64,000 bases of DNA from JAYPAN01 sp049597955 (lineage in GTDB: Bacteria > Pseudomonadota > Alphaproteobacteria > RS24), in NCBI GenBank assembly GCA_049597955.1, contig JBMYND010000004.1, forward strand, positions 106,870 to 170,869, in the 5' to 3' direction. The number at the start of each line of letters is the position of its first letter. The first letter of the stretch is position 1. The translations under genes were made by a program, and so were the position numbers. Shown here piece by piece: positions 52,775 to 61,844 of the stretch. Below the pieces are notes generated by a model. It saw only the letters and a list, made by a program, of their open reading frames with translations. It did no database searches and was not told where the DNA came from.

Positions 52775-53805
52775 CCCGTTCACTTCCACTGATTAGCGTA
52801 ATTTTTCTGGCTTTGCTGGCCGGATTGGGCATTGCATCGCTGTTTACCGTGCATCAGACCAAACAGGCGCTGGTGCTGCAATTTGGCGACCCGCGCCGCG
52901 TGGTGACCGAGGCCGGCCTGCATTTCAAAATGCCCTTTGTGCAGAATGTGATTTATATCGACAAACGGATTCTTGACCTCGACAGCCCGGCCGAAGAGCT
53001 TATCGCTGCTGACCAGAAGCGGCTTGTGGTCGATGCTTTCACCCGCTACCGCATTACCGACCCGTTGCAATTCTACAAAGCTTTGCGCGATGAGCGCCGC
53101 GCCCGTTCGCGGCTGGCGGCGATTGTGTCTTCATCCATGCGTTCGGTGCTCGGTGAGGAAGAGTTTCAGGCCGTGGTGCGCGACAAGCGCGATGATTTGA
53201 TGCGCCGCATTCGCGATTTGGTGAATGAGCAGGCGGCTGATTTCGGTATTGAAATTGTCGATGTGCGTATTCGCCGGGCCGATTTGCCTGCCGCCAACAG
53301 TCAGGCGATTTATCGGCGTATGCAGACCGAACGCGAGCAGGAAGCGGCTGAATTCCGCGCCCGCGGACAGGAAGTCTCGCGCGCCATTCGCGCCCAGGCC
53401 GATAAGCAAGTTACGGTTTTGCTGGCTGAAGCGACCCGCGACAGCGAAATTATTCGCGGTCAGGGCGATGGGTGTCGCAACCGTGTTTTTGCCAATGTTT
53501 TTGGCCAAGACCCTGACTTTTTCGCCTTTTACCGTTCCATGCAGGCTTATGAAAAAGCACTGGAAGAAGACGGCACGACGATGGTGTTGTCGCCCGACAG
53601 TGCGTTTTTCCAATTTCTCAATGACCCGAACAGTGCGCTGAAAAACGCCAAGCGCGGCGCGGTTGAGCGCGGCAAGCGGATTGATTTGGAAAAGCTGACC
53701 GCCAATGGCCAAAGCATCAGCGATGCGCTGTGTCCTGAAATTGAAATGCGCGAAGCTGCTGACAGACAGGCGTCGGGCAGTGAGGGTGCGGTCGGCTCCA
53801 ATTAG
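52771..53805 (+). CDS. hflC: FtsH protease modulator HflC
   Basis: A 344-residue SPFH protein, partner of HflK. One N-terminal membrane helix (residues ~5-22), SPFH region (ALVLQFGDPRRVVTEAGLHFKMPF), the RLAAIVSSSMRSVLGEEEFQAVV segment, and the conserved GQDPDFFAFYRSMQAYEKAL tail (partly quoted). ATGA overlap with hflK shows translational coupling and 1:1 synthesis. Normal length, with a short Glu/Ser tail after the conserved region. Confidence 0.94.
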   Translation: MTRSLPLISVIFLALLAGLGIASLFTVHQTKQALVLQFGDPRRVVTEAGLHFKMPFVQNVIYIDKRILDLDSPAEELIAADQKRLVVDAFTRYRITDPLQFYKALRDERRARSRLAAIVSSSMRSVLGEEEFQAVVRDKRDDLMRRIRDLVNEQAADFGIEIVDVRIRRADLPAANSQAIYRRMQTEREQEAAEFRARGQEVSRAIRAQADKQVTVLLAEATRDSEIIRGQGDGCRNRVFANVFGQDPDFFAFYRSMQAYEKALEEDGTTMVLSPDSAFFQFLNDPNSALKNAKRGAVERGKRIDLEKLTANGQSISDALCPEIEMREAADRQASGSEGAVGSN

Positions 53806-53853
53806 GCCTGATTTTCCGCCCGCCCCGATTGGGCGGCGCGAAGAGGTAAGTCC

Positions 53854-54039
53854 ATGTTGACCAAGCTGCTCCTCGGTGTCGGTCTCGTCCTTGTGATTGA
53901 GGGCAGTCTTTATGCCCTTTTTCCGTCATTTTTGCGGCGTATGATGCGTCAAATCGAAACAATATCCGATGCCCAATTGCGGTTTGGCGGCGTTTTGGCT
54001 CTGGCTGCGGGTGTCGGATTGGTCTGGATAATTATGTGA
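53854..54039 (+). CDS. DUF2065-family small membrane protein
   Basis: A 61-residue protein with two hydrophobic helices (KLLLGVGLVLVIEGSLYALF and RFGGVLALAAGVGLVWIIM) separated by a basic loop (PSFLRRMMRQI). This is the DUF2065 (YjeT-like) layout, whose gene often follows hflC. It is between hflC and degP, 48 bp after the former and 10 bp before the latter. Function unknown, probably linked to the HflKC/FtsH or DegP quality-control group. Confidence 0.82.
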   Translation: MLTKLLLGVGLVLVIEGSLYALFPSFLRRMMRQIETISDAQLRFGGVLALAAGVGLVWIIM

Positions 54040-54049
54040 GGACAGGCAA

Positions 54050-55588
54050 ATGGCAATAAATCTGGCATTTAAGGCGAAGCAAAACAATAAAGCCGATATA
54101 AGAGCAAAAGCGGGCTTTTCATTGGGCCATGCGCGCCGCACTCCAATCACGGCTCAAATCACGGCTCCAATTATGGCCCTCATGCTTGTGGTGCTGGTGT
54201 CCGGCCCGGTTGAGGCACGCCAAGCCGGTCGCGGCTTTGCCGATTTGGCTGAAAAGCTGATGCCCGCCGTTGTCAATATCTCGACCAGCCAGACGGTTGA
54301 GCGGCGCTCAATCGGGCCGAGCGGGCCTTTTAATGATTTTTTCGAAGAGTTTTTCCGCAACCGCCCCGGCCAGCCTTCGCCGCCAACCCCGCAGCCGCAA
54401 CCGCGCCAACGCAAAGTATCGTCGCTGGGATCAGGCTTTGTGATTGACCCGAATGGCATCATCATTACCAATAATCATGTCATTGAAGAGGCTGATAAAA
54501 TCACCGTCAATTTCTCCGATGGCAGCAAATATGACGCTGAAATTCTTGGCCGTGACCCGAAAACCGATTTAGCGGTGCTGAAAATTGAAGCACCGCGCGC
54601 GCTGCCTTATGTGCGGCTTGGCGATTCCGAAAAAGCGCGGGTCGGAGATTGGGTGATTGCCATTGGCAATCCGTTCGGGCTTGGCGGCTCTTTGTCGGCT
54701 GGCATTATTTCTGCCATAAATCGCGACATTAATGCCGGCCCTTATGACAGTTTCATTCAAACCGATGCAGCGATTAACCGGGGCAATTCCGGTGGCCCGC
54801 TGTTCAACATGCAGGGCGAAGTGATTGGCGTGAACTCGGCGATTATTTCCCCGTCCGGCGGCTCGGTCGGTATCGGCTTTTCGATTCCCTCAAATCTGAC
54901 CAAAACCGTGGTCAGCCAATTGCGCCAATATGGGGAAACACGGCGCGGCTGGCTGGGTGTGCGTATCCAATCGGTCACCGATGAGCTGGCAGAAAGCCTT
55001 GGGCTGGATGATGCCGGCGGCGCGCTGGTCTCCGAAGTATCACCGGGCGGCCCGGCTGAGCGTGGCGGCATATTGCGCGGTGATGTGATAACCCGCTTTG
55101 ACGGCAAGCCGGTGCCGAATATGCGCGACTTGCCGCGTATTGTCGCCGAAACCGATATTGACAAGCCGGTGCTGGTCGAAGTGTTGCGGCGCGGCAGTCG
55201 CAAGACGCTGAAAATCGTCACTGGCAGGCTGGATGAGCCGCAATTGGCCAGCAGCAAGGCAGCCGAATCCAAGCCGGTCATCCAAGGTGATGAAACCGAA
55301 ATTATGGGGCTTGTCCTGAGCAATCTGACGCCGGACAATCGCGCCGAGTTCGGTATTTTGAAAGACGCGCAAGGGGCGCTGGTCATGTCGGTCGATGGTG
55401 ATGCACCGGCGGTGGATAGCGGCATAAGGCGCGGTGATTTGATTTCCGAAATTGACCAGCAGCAAGTCACCAATGTGGCAGAAGCGGTCGCCGCGCTGAA
55501 AAAGGCCAAGGCTGAGGGCCGCAAATCATCGCTGATTTTGCTGACTTCGCGCGACACAATACGCTTTGTTGCCCTGCGCTTGAACTAG
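54050..55588 (+). CDS. degP: Periplasmic serine protease/chaperone, Do (DegP/HtrA) family
   Basis: A 512-residue HtrA-type protease that degrades or refolds damaged envelope proteins. A long basic N-terminus leads to a hydrophobic segment (residues ~41-53) ending GPVEA, a likely signal peptide. The catalytic triad is His143 (NNHVIE), Asp173 (KTDLAVLKI) and Ser247 (NRGNSGGPLF). Two PDZ domains follow: one with GWLGVRIQSVTDELAESLGL, one C-terminal with IRRGDLISEIDQQ. The gene group hflK-hflC-DUF2065-degP is a known alphaproteobacterial arrangement. Confidence 0.94.
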   Translation: MAINLAFKAKQNNKADIRAKAGFSLGHARRTPITAQITAPIMALMLVVLVSGPVEARQAGRGFADLAEKLMPAVVNISTSQTVERRSIGPSGPFNDFFEEFFRNRPGQPSPPTPQPQPRQRKVSSLGSGFVIDPNGIIITNNHVIEEADKITVNFSDGSKYDAEILGRDPKTDLAVLKIEAPRALPYVRLGDSEKARVGDWVIAIGNPFGLGGSLSAGIISAINRDINAGPYDSFIQTDAAINRGNSGGPLFNMQGEVIGVNSAIISPSGGSVGIGFSIPSNLTKTVVSQLRQYGETRRGWLGVRIQSVTDELAESLGLDDAGGALVSEVSPGGPAERGGILRGDVITRFDGKPVPNMRDLPRIVAETDIDKPVLVEVLRRGSRKTLKIVTGRLDEPQLASSKAAESKPVIQGDETEIMGLVLSNLTPDNRAEFGILKDAQGALVMSVDGDAPAVDSGIRRGDLISEIDQQQVTNVAEAVAALKKAKAEGRKSSLILLTSRDTIRFVALRLN

Positions 55589-55607
55589 GCTGGCAGCAGT
55601 CAGCCTG

Positions 55608-56477
55608 TCAGGCGGCAAGGCCTTGCAAATGCAGCAAGGCGGTCAAATCGCCATGGTCAATGCGATAGCGTGCCGCTTCGGCAACCAGCGGCTTGGCGCG
55701 AAAGGCGACGCCCATACCGGCGGCCTGCAACATGGCCAAATCATTTGACCCGTCGCCCACGGCCAGCACATTTTCGGCTTGCAAGCCCAATTCATCGCAC
55801 CATTCGGCCATGATTTCTGCTTTTGCCGCGCGCCCCAATATCGGCTCGGCCACTTTGCCGGTCACCATGCCCTTGTCGAGCAATAGATGATTGGCACGAA
55901 ACCGGTCGAAATGGAGGCGTTCAGCAATGCGCCCGGCAAAAAAGGTAAAGCCGCCGGAGACCAGCCCGCAGGTCAGCCCAGCCCTTTTCAGACCGGCCAA
56001 CAGCGTTTGCGCGCCCGGCATAAGCGTAATCACCTCATCATAGAGGCGTTGCAAGTCAGCCTCCGGCAGGCCGGTGAGCATGGCGACACGTTCGCGCAAA
56101 GCCGGTTCAAAATCCAACTCGCCGCGCATGGCGCGGGCGGTAATATCTTCCATTTCCGCTTGCCGCCCGATATTGACGGCCAGTTCATCAAGACATTCCT
56201 GTTCGATAATGGTCGATTCCAAATCGGCCACCAGCATGGCTTTGCGCCGGTTTTCGGCCGGAACAAGATTAATGTCAACCGGCAGACCGGCCAGCGCTGC
56301 AGCGGTTTTGTCGATTATATCCTTATAGTCGGGCAGGGCAAACTCAACCGCTTCATGCGTCACCAAAGCCTTTGCGGCGGGCAATTCCGGCAGGGCGGCG
56401 GCCAATCGCGCCAGCACGCTGTCTGAAAGCACCGCATGGCCGGGCGGCGAGGTCAGGACGAGAAAAGCTTTTGTCAT
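55608..56477 (-). CDS. serB: Phosphoserine phosphatase SerB
   Basis: A 289-residue HAD phosphatase for the last step of serine synthesis. An N-terminal ~75-residue ACT-like region precedes the phosphatase domain: motif I is VADLESTII with nucleophile Asp85, the usual second Asp (acid/base) being Glu87; then EQECLDELA, GLVSGGFTFFAGRIAERL (motif II Ser), and GDGSNDLAMLQAAGMGVAFRAKP (motif III Asp pair, partly quoted). All other residues fit SerB. It converges with degP and diverges from miaA. Confidence 0.9.
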   Translation of the reverse strand: MTKAFLVLTSPPGHAVLSDSVLARLAAALPELPAAKALVTHEAVEFALPDYKDIIDKTAAALAGLPVDINLVPAENRRKAMLVADLESTIIEQECLDELAVNIGRQAEMEDITARAMRGELDFEPALRERVAMLTGLPEADLQRLYDEVITLMPGAQTLLAGLKRAGLTCGLVSGGFTFFAGRIAERLHFDRFRANHLLLDKGMVTGKVAEPILGRAAKAEIMAEWCDELGLQAENVLAVGDGSNDLAMLQAAGMGVAFRAKPLVAEAARYRIDHGDLTALLHLQGLAA

Positions 56478-56505
56478 GGCATGATACCCTATAGAAAGAT
56501 GGGTT

Positions 56506-57438
56506 ATGAAGCACGCAGCCCCCCCAACGCCGCCTGTCTATATAGCGGGGCCGACCGCCAGCGGCAAGTCGGCACTGGCTCTGGCTCTGGCGCAAAGGCT
56601 GAACGGCCACATTATCAATGCCGATTCCATGCAAGTTTATGCCGGTTTGCGTGTCTTGACGGCGCGTCCATCCACCAAGGATGAAGCGATTTGTCCGCAC
56701 CATTTATACGGCCATATCGCCCCCGAGCTTGCCTATAGTGTCGGGCAATGGCAGCAACAAGCCGTGCAGGCCATCGCGCAAGCGCAGCAAGAAAATGCCC
56801 TGCCGATAGTGGTCGGCGGCACCGGGCTTTATTTTCACAGCCTGACGCATGGGCTGGCCGATATTCCCGATATTCCCGACAATCTGCGCGATGATTTGCG
56901 CGCCCGGCTGGAAAGCAAGGGGCAAGCGGCTTTGCATAAACAATTGGCGCAAGCCGACCCGTCGCTTGCCGCGCGCGTGCATGAAAATGACACGCAGCGC
57001 ATTTTGCGCGGGCTGGAAGTGGTGGCATTTACCGGTCGCCGGTTAAGCGAATGGCAAAGCGACCCCGCCTTTGCACCGGCACCGGAGGCGGTTAAAATCC
57101 TGCTCATGCCCGACCGCGATTGGCTTTATGGGCGCTGCGACGGGCGGTTTGTGGCCATGCTGGAAGCCGGTGCCGAGGCAGAAGTCGCCGCCTTTATGGC
57201 GCGCGGCATGGCACCGAATATGCCAGCCATGAAGGCGCTTGGGCTGGCTGAAATCGCCGCCTGGCAGGCCGGTGAAATTTCCCTTGAAATGGCCTTGTCC
57301 CAAGCCCAGCGTCAGACGCGCCGCTATGCCAAGCGGCAAATGACCTGGTTTCGCCATCGTATGGCCGATTGGCAGACATTTAACGAGAAAGATTTTGAAC
57401 GAAATTTCGATAAAATCTTTTCATTTATTACAAAATAG
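56506..57438 (+). CDS. miaA: tRNA dimethylallyltransferase MiaA
   Basis: A 310-residue enzyme that adds an isopentenyl group to A37 of tRNAs reading UNN codons. P-loop GPTASGKS at residues 15-22, NADSMQVYAGLRVLTARPS with the catalytic Asp, HHLYGHIAPE, VGGTGLYFHSLTHGLADIP, and the C-terminal QTRRYAKRQMTWFRH signature. Length is normal. It diverges from serB (28 bp apart) and lies upstream of ilvB with a separate promoter between them. Confidence 0.95.
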   Translation: MKHAAPPTPPVYIAGPTASGKSALALALAQRLNGHIINADSMQVYAGLRVLTARPSTKDEAICPHHLYGHIAPELAYSVGQWQQQAVQAIAQAQQENALPIVVGGTGLYFHSLTHGLADIPDIPDNLRDDLRARLESKGQAALHKQLAQADPSLAARVHENDTQRILRGLEVVAFTGRRLSEWQSDPAFAPAPEAVKILLMPDRDWLYGRCDGRFVAMLEAGAEAEVAAFMARGMAPNMPAMKALGLAEIAAWQAGEISLEMALSQAQRQTRRYAKRQMTWFRHRMADWQTFNEKDFERNFDKIFSFITK

Positions 57439-57441
57439 CTG

Positions 57442-57469
57442 TTGACAGGGTAATATACTGTGCTAAAAC
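57442..57469 (+). promoter_or_regulatory. Candidate promoter of ilvB
   Basis: Consensus -35 TTGACA (57442-57447), 16-bp spacer, then TAAAAC (57464-57469) preceded by TG one base upstream (extended -10). It begins 3 bp after the miaA stop and leaves a leader of ~75 nt before ilvB. I see no leader peptide rich in Ile/Leu/Val, so classical attenuation is not supported. Confidence 0.5.
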
Positions 57470-57553
57470 CAAGCCGCTGCCGGGCTTTGCACCGGCTATT
57501 TCTATGCAATAACGGTCGCTTAGCGGTAACTGGCGCGACCAGATGAGGAAAAT

Positions 57554-59314
57554 GTGATGAGCGAGAAGCTGACTGGCGCGCAAATTGTGTTGCAGGCGCT
57601 GAAAGATCAGGGTGTTGAGCATATATTCGGTTATCCCGGCGGCGCTGTCTTGCCGATTTATGACGAGATTTTCCAGCAAGATGCGGTTGAGCATATTCTG
57701 GTGCGCCATGAGCAGGGCGCGACCCATGCGGCTGAGGGCTATGCGCGCTCAACCGGTAAATGCGGTGTTGTGCTGGTCACTTCCGGCCCCGGCGCGACCA
57801 ATGCGGTGACCGGTCTGACCGATGCGCTGATGGACTCTATCCCCATGGTTTGCATAACCGGTCAGGTTGCCACGCATTTGATAGGCAATGATGCGTTTCA
57901 GGAAGCCGATACAGTCGGTATTACGCGGCCCTGCACCAAGCATAATTACCTTGTGCAATCGACCGATGATTTGGCGCGCATACTGCATGAAGCCTTTCAC
58001 GTTGCGACAACCGGTCGGCCCGGCCCGGTGGTTGTCGATATTCCCAAGGATTTGCAATTTGCCGAGGGCAAATATGTCAAGCCGACCGAAATGCGCCACA
58101 AAACCTATCAGCCGCAAGTCAAAGGCGATATGGATGCGATAAACACGGCCATTGAGTTGATTGCCAATGCCAAACGCCCGGTGTTTTACACAGGCGGCGG
58201 GGTGATTAATTCCGGCCCGCAAGCCAGCCAGCTTTTGCGCGAATTTGTGCAACTGACCGGCTATCCGATAACATCAACGCTGATGGGGCTGGGCAGCTAT
58301 CCCTCCGCCGACCGGCAATGGCTCGGCATGCTTGGCATGCATGGCACTTATGAGGCCAATTTGGCCATGCATGGTTGCGATGTGATGATAAATATCGGCG
58401 CGCGTTTTGACGACCGCATCACTGGCAATTTGGAGGGGTTTTCGCCCAATTCGACAAAAATTCACGTTGATATTGACCCGTCCTCGATAAATAAAAACGT
58501 CATTGTCGATGTGCCGATTATCGGCGATTGCGCGCATGTGTTGGAAGATATGCTGCGTGTGTGGAAATCGCGCGCCTTGACGCCCGACAAAAAGGCGCTG
58601 GATGATTGGTGGGGGCAGATTGAGCAATGGCGCGGGCGTCATTGCCTCGCCTATCAGCCCGACAGCAAGGCGATTAAGCCGCAATATGCGATTGAACGGC
58701 TTTATGAGCTGACCAAAGGCCCAAACACATTCATCACCACGGAAGTTGGCCAGCACCAAATGTGGGCGGCGCAATATTATCGTTTTGAAGACCCCAATCG
58801 CTGGATGACGTCGGGCGGGCTTGGCACAATGGGTTATGGCATACCGGCGGCTGTTGGTGTGCAGGTCGCCCATCCGGACGCGCTGGTCATAGATATTGCC
58901 GGTGAAGCCTCGGTGCTGATGACCATGCAGGAAATCTCAACCGCTGTGCAATATCGCCTGCCGGTGAAGATTTTCATCCTCAATAATGAATATATGGGCA
59001 TGGTGCGCCAATGGCAGGAATTGCTGCATGGCGGGCGCTATTCCAGCTCTTATTCCGAGGCGCTGCCGGATTTTGTCAAGCTGGCCGAAGCCTATGGCGC
59101 AACCGGTATTCGCGCGCAAACGCCGGGCGAATTGGATGATGCGATTAAGCGCATGGTTGCCACGGACGGGCCGGTGATTTTCGATTGCGTTGTCACCAAG
59201 GAAGAAAATTGCTTCCCGATGATACCGTCCGGCGCGGCGCATAATGACATGTTGCTGGCCGATGATACCGGTCTTGATGTGGAAGTCTCTGACGCCGGCA
59301 AGGCGCTGGTCTGA
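57554..59314 (+). CDS. ilvB: Acetolactate synthase large (catalytic) subunit
   Basis: A 586-residue thiamine-diphosphate and FAD enzyme, first common step of valine, leucine and isoleucine synthesis. Visible are IFGYPGGAVLPIYDEI, the catalytic-Glu region LVRHEQGATHAAEGYARSTGK, GPGATNAVTGLTDALMDSIPMV, the FAD-domain IGARFDDRITGNLEGF, and the TPP motif GEASVLMTMQEISTAVQ with DIAGE in place of the common GDGS/GDA form, then NNEYMGMVRQWQEL (each partly quoted). The SD is weak-to-moderate (GAGGAAAATGTG). ilvH follows after 95 bp. Confidence 0.95.
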   Translation: MMSEKLTGAQIVLQALKDQGVEHIFGYPGGAVLPIYDEIFQQDAVEHILVRHEQGATHAAEGYARSTGKCGVVLVTSGPGATNAVTGLTDALMDSIPMVCITGQVATHLIGNDAFQEADTVGITRPCTKHNYLVQSTDDLARILHEAFHVATTGRPGPVVVDIPKDLQFAEGKYVKPTEMRHKTYQPQVKGDMDAINTAIELIANAKRPVFYTGGGVINSGPQASQLLREFVQLTGYPITSTLMGLGSYPSADRQWLGMLGMHGTYEANLAMHGCDVMINIGARFDDRITGNLEGFSPNSTKIHVDIDPSSINKNVIVDVPIIGDCAHVLEDMLRVWKSRALTPDKKALDDWWGQIEQWRGRHCLAYQPDSKAIKPQYAIERLYELTKGPNTFITTEVGQHQMWAAQYYRFEDPNRWMTSGGLGTMGYGIPAAVGVQVAHPDALVIDIAGEASVLMTMQEISTAVQYRLPVKIFILNNEYMGMVRQWQELLHGGRYSSSYSEALPDFVKLAEAYGATGIRAQTPGELDDAIKRMVATDGPVIFDCVVTKEENCFPMIPSGAAHNDMLLADDTGLDVEVSDAGKALV

Positions 59315-59409
59315 CCGATTGAATGACAGGGCTTTCCTCCGCGCCATGAGTGCGCTATAGACGCCACAGTCTGAATGGGCGGCAGCAGAAAGCCGGAAAG
59401 GTGTGAGAT

Positions 59410-59922
59410 ATGACCGGGTCAACGGAAATTGAAACCCACACAATATCTGTCCTCGTAGATAATGAGGCGGGTGTTCTGGCGCGCGTGATTGGCCTGTTTT
59501 CCGGTCGCGGCTACAATATTGACAGCCTGACCGTGGCGGAGGTTGATGAGGGCGCGCATGCCTCGCGCATCACCATTGTCACCACTGGCACGCCCATGGT
59601 GATTGAACAAATCAAGGCGCAGCTTGGTCGGCTTGTGCCGGTGCATCGCGTCACCGACCTGACGGTTGACACGCAAAGTGTTGAGCGCGAGCTGGCATTG
59701 GTGAAAGTGGCCGGCAAGGGTGAGGCGCGGGTGGAAGCGTTGCGCATGTCGGAAGCCTTTCGCGCCCGTGTGGTGGATGCCACGCCGGAAAGTTTCGTCT
59801 TTGAGCTGACCGGCCGACCCGACAAAATTAACGCCTTTATCGGCCTGATGACACCATTGGGGTTGAAAGAGGTATCGCGCACCGGCGTGGCGGCGATTGC
59901 CCGCGGGCCGGAAGCGATGTAG
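59410..59922 (+). CDS. ilvH: Acetolactate synthase small (regulatory) subunit
   Basis: A 170-residue regulatory subunit. The N-terminal ACT domain (HTISVLVDNEAGVLARVIGLFSGRGYNIDSL, described) binds the feedback inhibitor valine; the C-terminal domain (LALVKV, RARVVDATPESFVFELTGRPDKINAFIGLM, described) activates the catalytic subunit. Normal length. It is in the ilvB-ilvH-ilvC order usual in alphaproteobacteria. Confidence 0.95.
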   Translation: MTGSTEIETHTISVLVDNEAGVLARVIGLFSGRGYNIDSLTVAEVDEGAHASRITIVTTGTPMVIEQIKAQLGRLVPVHRVTDLTVDTQSVERELALVKVAGKGEARVEALRMSEAFRARVVDATPESFVFELTGRPDKINAFIGLMTPLGLKEVSRTGVAAIARGPEAM

Positions 59923-59967
59923 CCAATTGGCATTGATGCTGGATTAAACAAAGCAAGGAGCTTGAAG

Positions 59968-60978
59968 ATGGAAATGCTTTATGACCGCGATGCGGACAGC
60001 GAACTGATTAAAAGCAAGAAAGTGGCCGTGATTGGCTATGGCAGCCAGGGCCACGCCCATGTGCTGAATCTGCGGGATAGCGGCGTGAGCGAGATTTGCG
60101 TCGGTCTGCGCCCCGATTCCGCATCGGTCGCCAAGGCGCAGGGCGAGGGGCTGGAAGTAAAATCGATTGCCGACGCGGCGGCTTGGGCCGATGTGGTGAT
60201 GATTTTGACGCCCGATGAATTGCAAAAAGATATTTATAATGAGCAAATCGCCGGCAATTTGCGCGAGGGCGCGACTTTGCTTTTCGCGCATGGGTTGGCT
60301 GTGCATTTCGGCCTTATCCAGCCACGCGCGGATATGGATGTCGCCATGGTTGCACCGAAAGGCCCCGGCCATACGGTGCGCGGTGAATATCTGAAAGGCG
60401 GCGGCGTGCCATGTCTGGTGGCTGTGGCGCAAGACGCTTCCGGCAATGCGCGCGATTTGGCGCTGTCTTATGCATGCGGGTTGGGCGGTGGCCGCTCCGG
60501 CATTATTGAGACCACTTTCCGCGATGAGTGCGAAACCGATTTATTCGGCGAGCAAGCGGTTTTGTGCGGCGGCCTGGTCGAGCTTATCAAAGCCGGCTAT
60601 GAGACGCTGACCGAGGCCGGTTATCCGCCGGAAATGGCCTATTTTGAGTGCCTGCATGAGGTCAAGCTGATTGTTGACCTGATTTATGAAGGCGGCATTG
60701 CCAATATGAATTACTCGATTTCCAATACGGCGGAATTTGGCGAATATGTCTCCGGCCCGCGCGTTGTGACATCCGAGACCAAGGCCGAGATGAAACGGAT
60801 TCTTGAGGATATTCAAAGCGGCAAATTCACCGACCGTTGGATGCAGGGCGGGCAGGAAGAAATCAAGCAAATGCGCGCCGCCTCAGACGCCCATCCGATT
60901 GAAAAAATCGGTGCGGAGCTGCGCGGTAAAATGCCGTGGATTGCCTCCAATAAGCTGGTTGACCAAGCGAAAAACTAG
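59968..60978 (+). CDS. ilvC: Ketol-acid reductoisomerase IlvC
   Basis: A 336-residue class I enzyme that isomerises and reduces acetolactate to 2,3-dihydroxyisovalerate. The N-terminal Rossmann domain has VAVIGYGSQGHAHVLNLRDSG (partly quoted) and MVAPKGPGHTVRGEY; the C-terminal knotted domain has the Mg2+ ligands in FRDECETDLFGEQAVLCGG and the YFECLHEVKLIVDLIYEGG region. ATG 59968 follows AAGGAG at 8 nt; a second Met at 59974 is possible. A strong terminator follows. Confidence 0.96.
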   Translation: MEMLYDRDADSELIKSKKVAVIGYGSQGHAHVLNLRDSGVSEICVGLRPDSASVAKAQGEGLEVKSIADAAAWADVVMILTPDELQKDIYNEQIAGNLREGATLLFAHGLAVHFGLIQPRADMDVAMVAPKGPGHTVRGEYLKGGGVPCLVAVAQDASGNARDLALSYACGLGGGRSGIIETTFRDECETDLFGEQAVLCGGLVELIKAGYETLTEAGYPPEMAYFECLHEVKLIVDLIYEGGIANMNYSISNTAEFGEYVSGPRVVTSETKAEMKRILEDIQSGKFTDRWMQGGQEEIKQMRAASDAHPIEKIGAELRGKMPWIASNKLVDQAKN

Positions 60979-61001
60979 CCGCGGTCAAACCCGACATCAT
61001 G

Positions 61002-61032
61002 CCCCGCCGGTTCGCGCCGGCGGGGTTTTTTT
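61002..61032 (+). terminator. Intrinsic terminator after ilvC
   Basis: CCCCGCCGG (61002-61010), 6-nt TTCGCG loop, CCGGCGGGG (61017-61025), then seven T. A textbook rho-independent terminator 23 bp after the ilvC stop. Confidence 0.93.
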
Positions 61033-61107
61033 GCCAAGATTTTTGGGGTGTCAGGCAGTTAGCATTATTGTTGGATAAGTTTGTTGAACGACAAGCAGGA
61101 GGGGAAA

Positions 61108-61749
61108 ATGCTTCTTTCATCCAATGTATTCTCGGCTACGCCGGGTCATGCCAATGAATTTACCAAACATATGGCCGATGTCGCCGCCTGTATGGCGGAA
61201 AACGGCATTACTGTGGGGGTTAAAGTCTCGCAGACCGGTGCTTCAAGCGCCGAGGTTTTTATCAATGCGCTGTATAAGGATATGGCCGATTTCGGGACGT
61301 CCATGACGCGCCTGCGTGCCACATCGCGCTGGACGGAAGTCTATATGGGGCTGGGCAATAGTGCGGCGGTCACCTCGGTTGACAGTTTCCTGGCGCAAGT
61401 GCTGGACGGCTATGATGATGCGCCGCAATTGTCGGAAGGCACAATTTTCACCAGCATGTGGCGCGCCCATCCCGGTCGGCTGTCCGATTTAATGACCGGC
61501 ATGTCGATTGCCCGCGATATGCATATGAAGCATGGCGCTTCGGCGGTGCGGGTCATGCAAATCATTGGCGGGCGCTATACGGGCTGCTATGGCTATAATC
61601 TGTCCTATCCGGATATGGCGGCTATGGGCGCAGCCTTTGAAGCAGGCCGGGCTGACCAGGAAGCGTTTTTTGAAAAGGCGGCAGAAAACCCGTCCGCCGA
61701 TTTGATTGCCCAAATCTTGATGGACAGCCCGATTGTCATTGGTGCGTAA
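61108..61749 (+). CDS. Hypothetical protein with two tandem ferredoxin-like (dimeric alpha/beta-barrel) repeats
   Basis: A 213-residue soluble protein with no signal peptide. The two halves look alike: both begin with a beta strand then a P-G turn (SNVFSATPGHANEFTKHMAD and TSMWRAHPGRLSDLMTGMSI), then a strand, and end with an alpha-helical acidic segment. This is how NIPSNAP, EthD and related dimeric alpha/beta-barrel domains are organised, but I cannot assign a specific family or function. ATG 61108 follows AGGAGGGG. It is isolated between the ilvC terminator and the convergent coiled-coil gene. Confidence 0.7.
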   Translation: MLLSSNVFSATPGHANEFTKHMADVAACMAENGITVGVKVSQTGASSAEVFINALYKDMADFGTSMTRLRATSRWTEVYMGLGNSAAVTSVDSFLAQVLDGYDDAPQLSEGTIFTSMWRAHPGRLSDLMTGMSIARDMHMKHGASAVRVMQIIGGRYTGCYGYNLSYPDMAAMGAAFEAGRADQEAFFEKAAENPSADLIAQILMDSPIVIGA

Positions 61750-61778
61750 CCGCCAGACGGGGCGCGCAACCAATAGCA

Positions 61779-61806
61779 GGGGAGGGGGGCCTCGCGCCTC
61801 CCTCCC
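61779..61806. terminator. GC-rich hairpin between convergent genes
   Basis: GGGGAGGGGGGC and GCCTCCCTCCC face each other around a short CTCGC loop, giving a strong stem 30 bp after the stop of the upstream gene. No T run follows, so it may act as a pause or rho-assisted site only. Confidence 0.35.
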
Positions 61807-61844
61807 ACTCAATATGAAACGCTGCCACTCAATATGAAACGCTG
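61805..61844. repeat. Two head-to-tail copies of a 20-bp unit
   Basis: CCACTCAATATGAAACGCTG occurs at 61805-61824 and again, identical and without a spacer, at 61825-61844. A 12-bp perfect palindrome, CCGCAATTGCGG (61845-61856), follows directly. It lies in the gap between two convergent genes. Confidence 0.85.

Noticed and set aside
57470..57553. Attenuator with leader peptide upstream of ilvB
   Set aside because: No short ORF rich in Ile, Leu or Val and no clear terminator/antiterminator pair; only minor hairpins are visible.
61805..61844. Possible CRISPR repeat
   Set aside because: Only two copies of 20 bp with no spacer, and no cas genes nearby.
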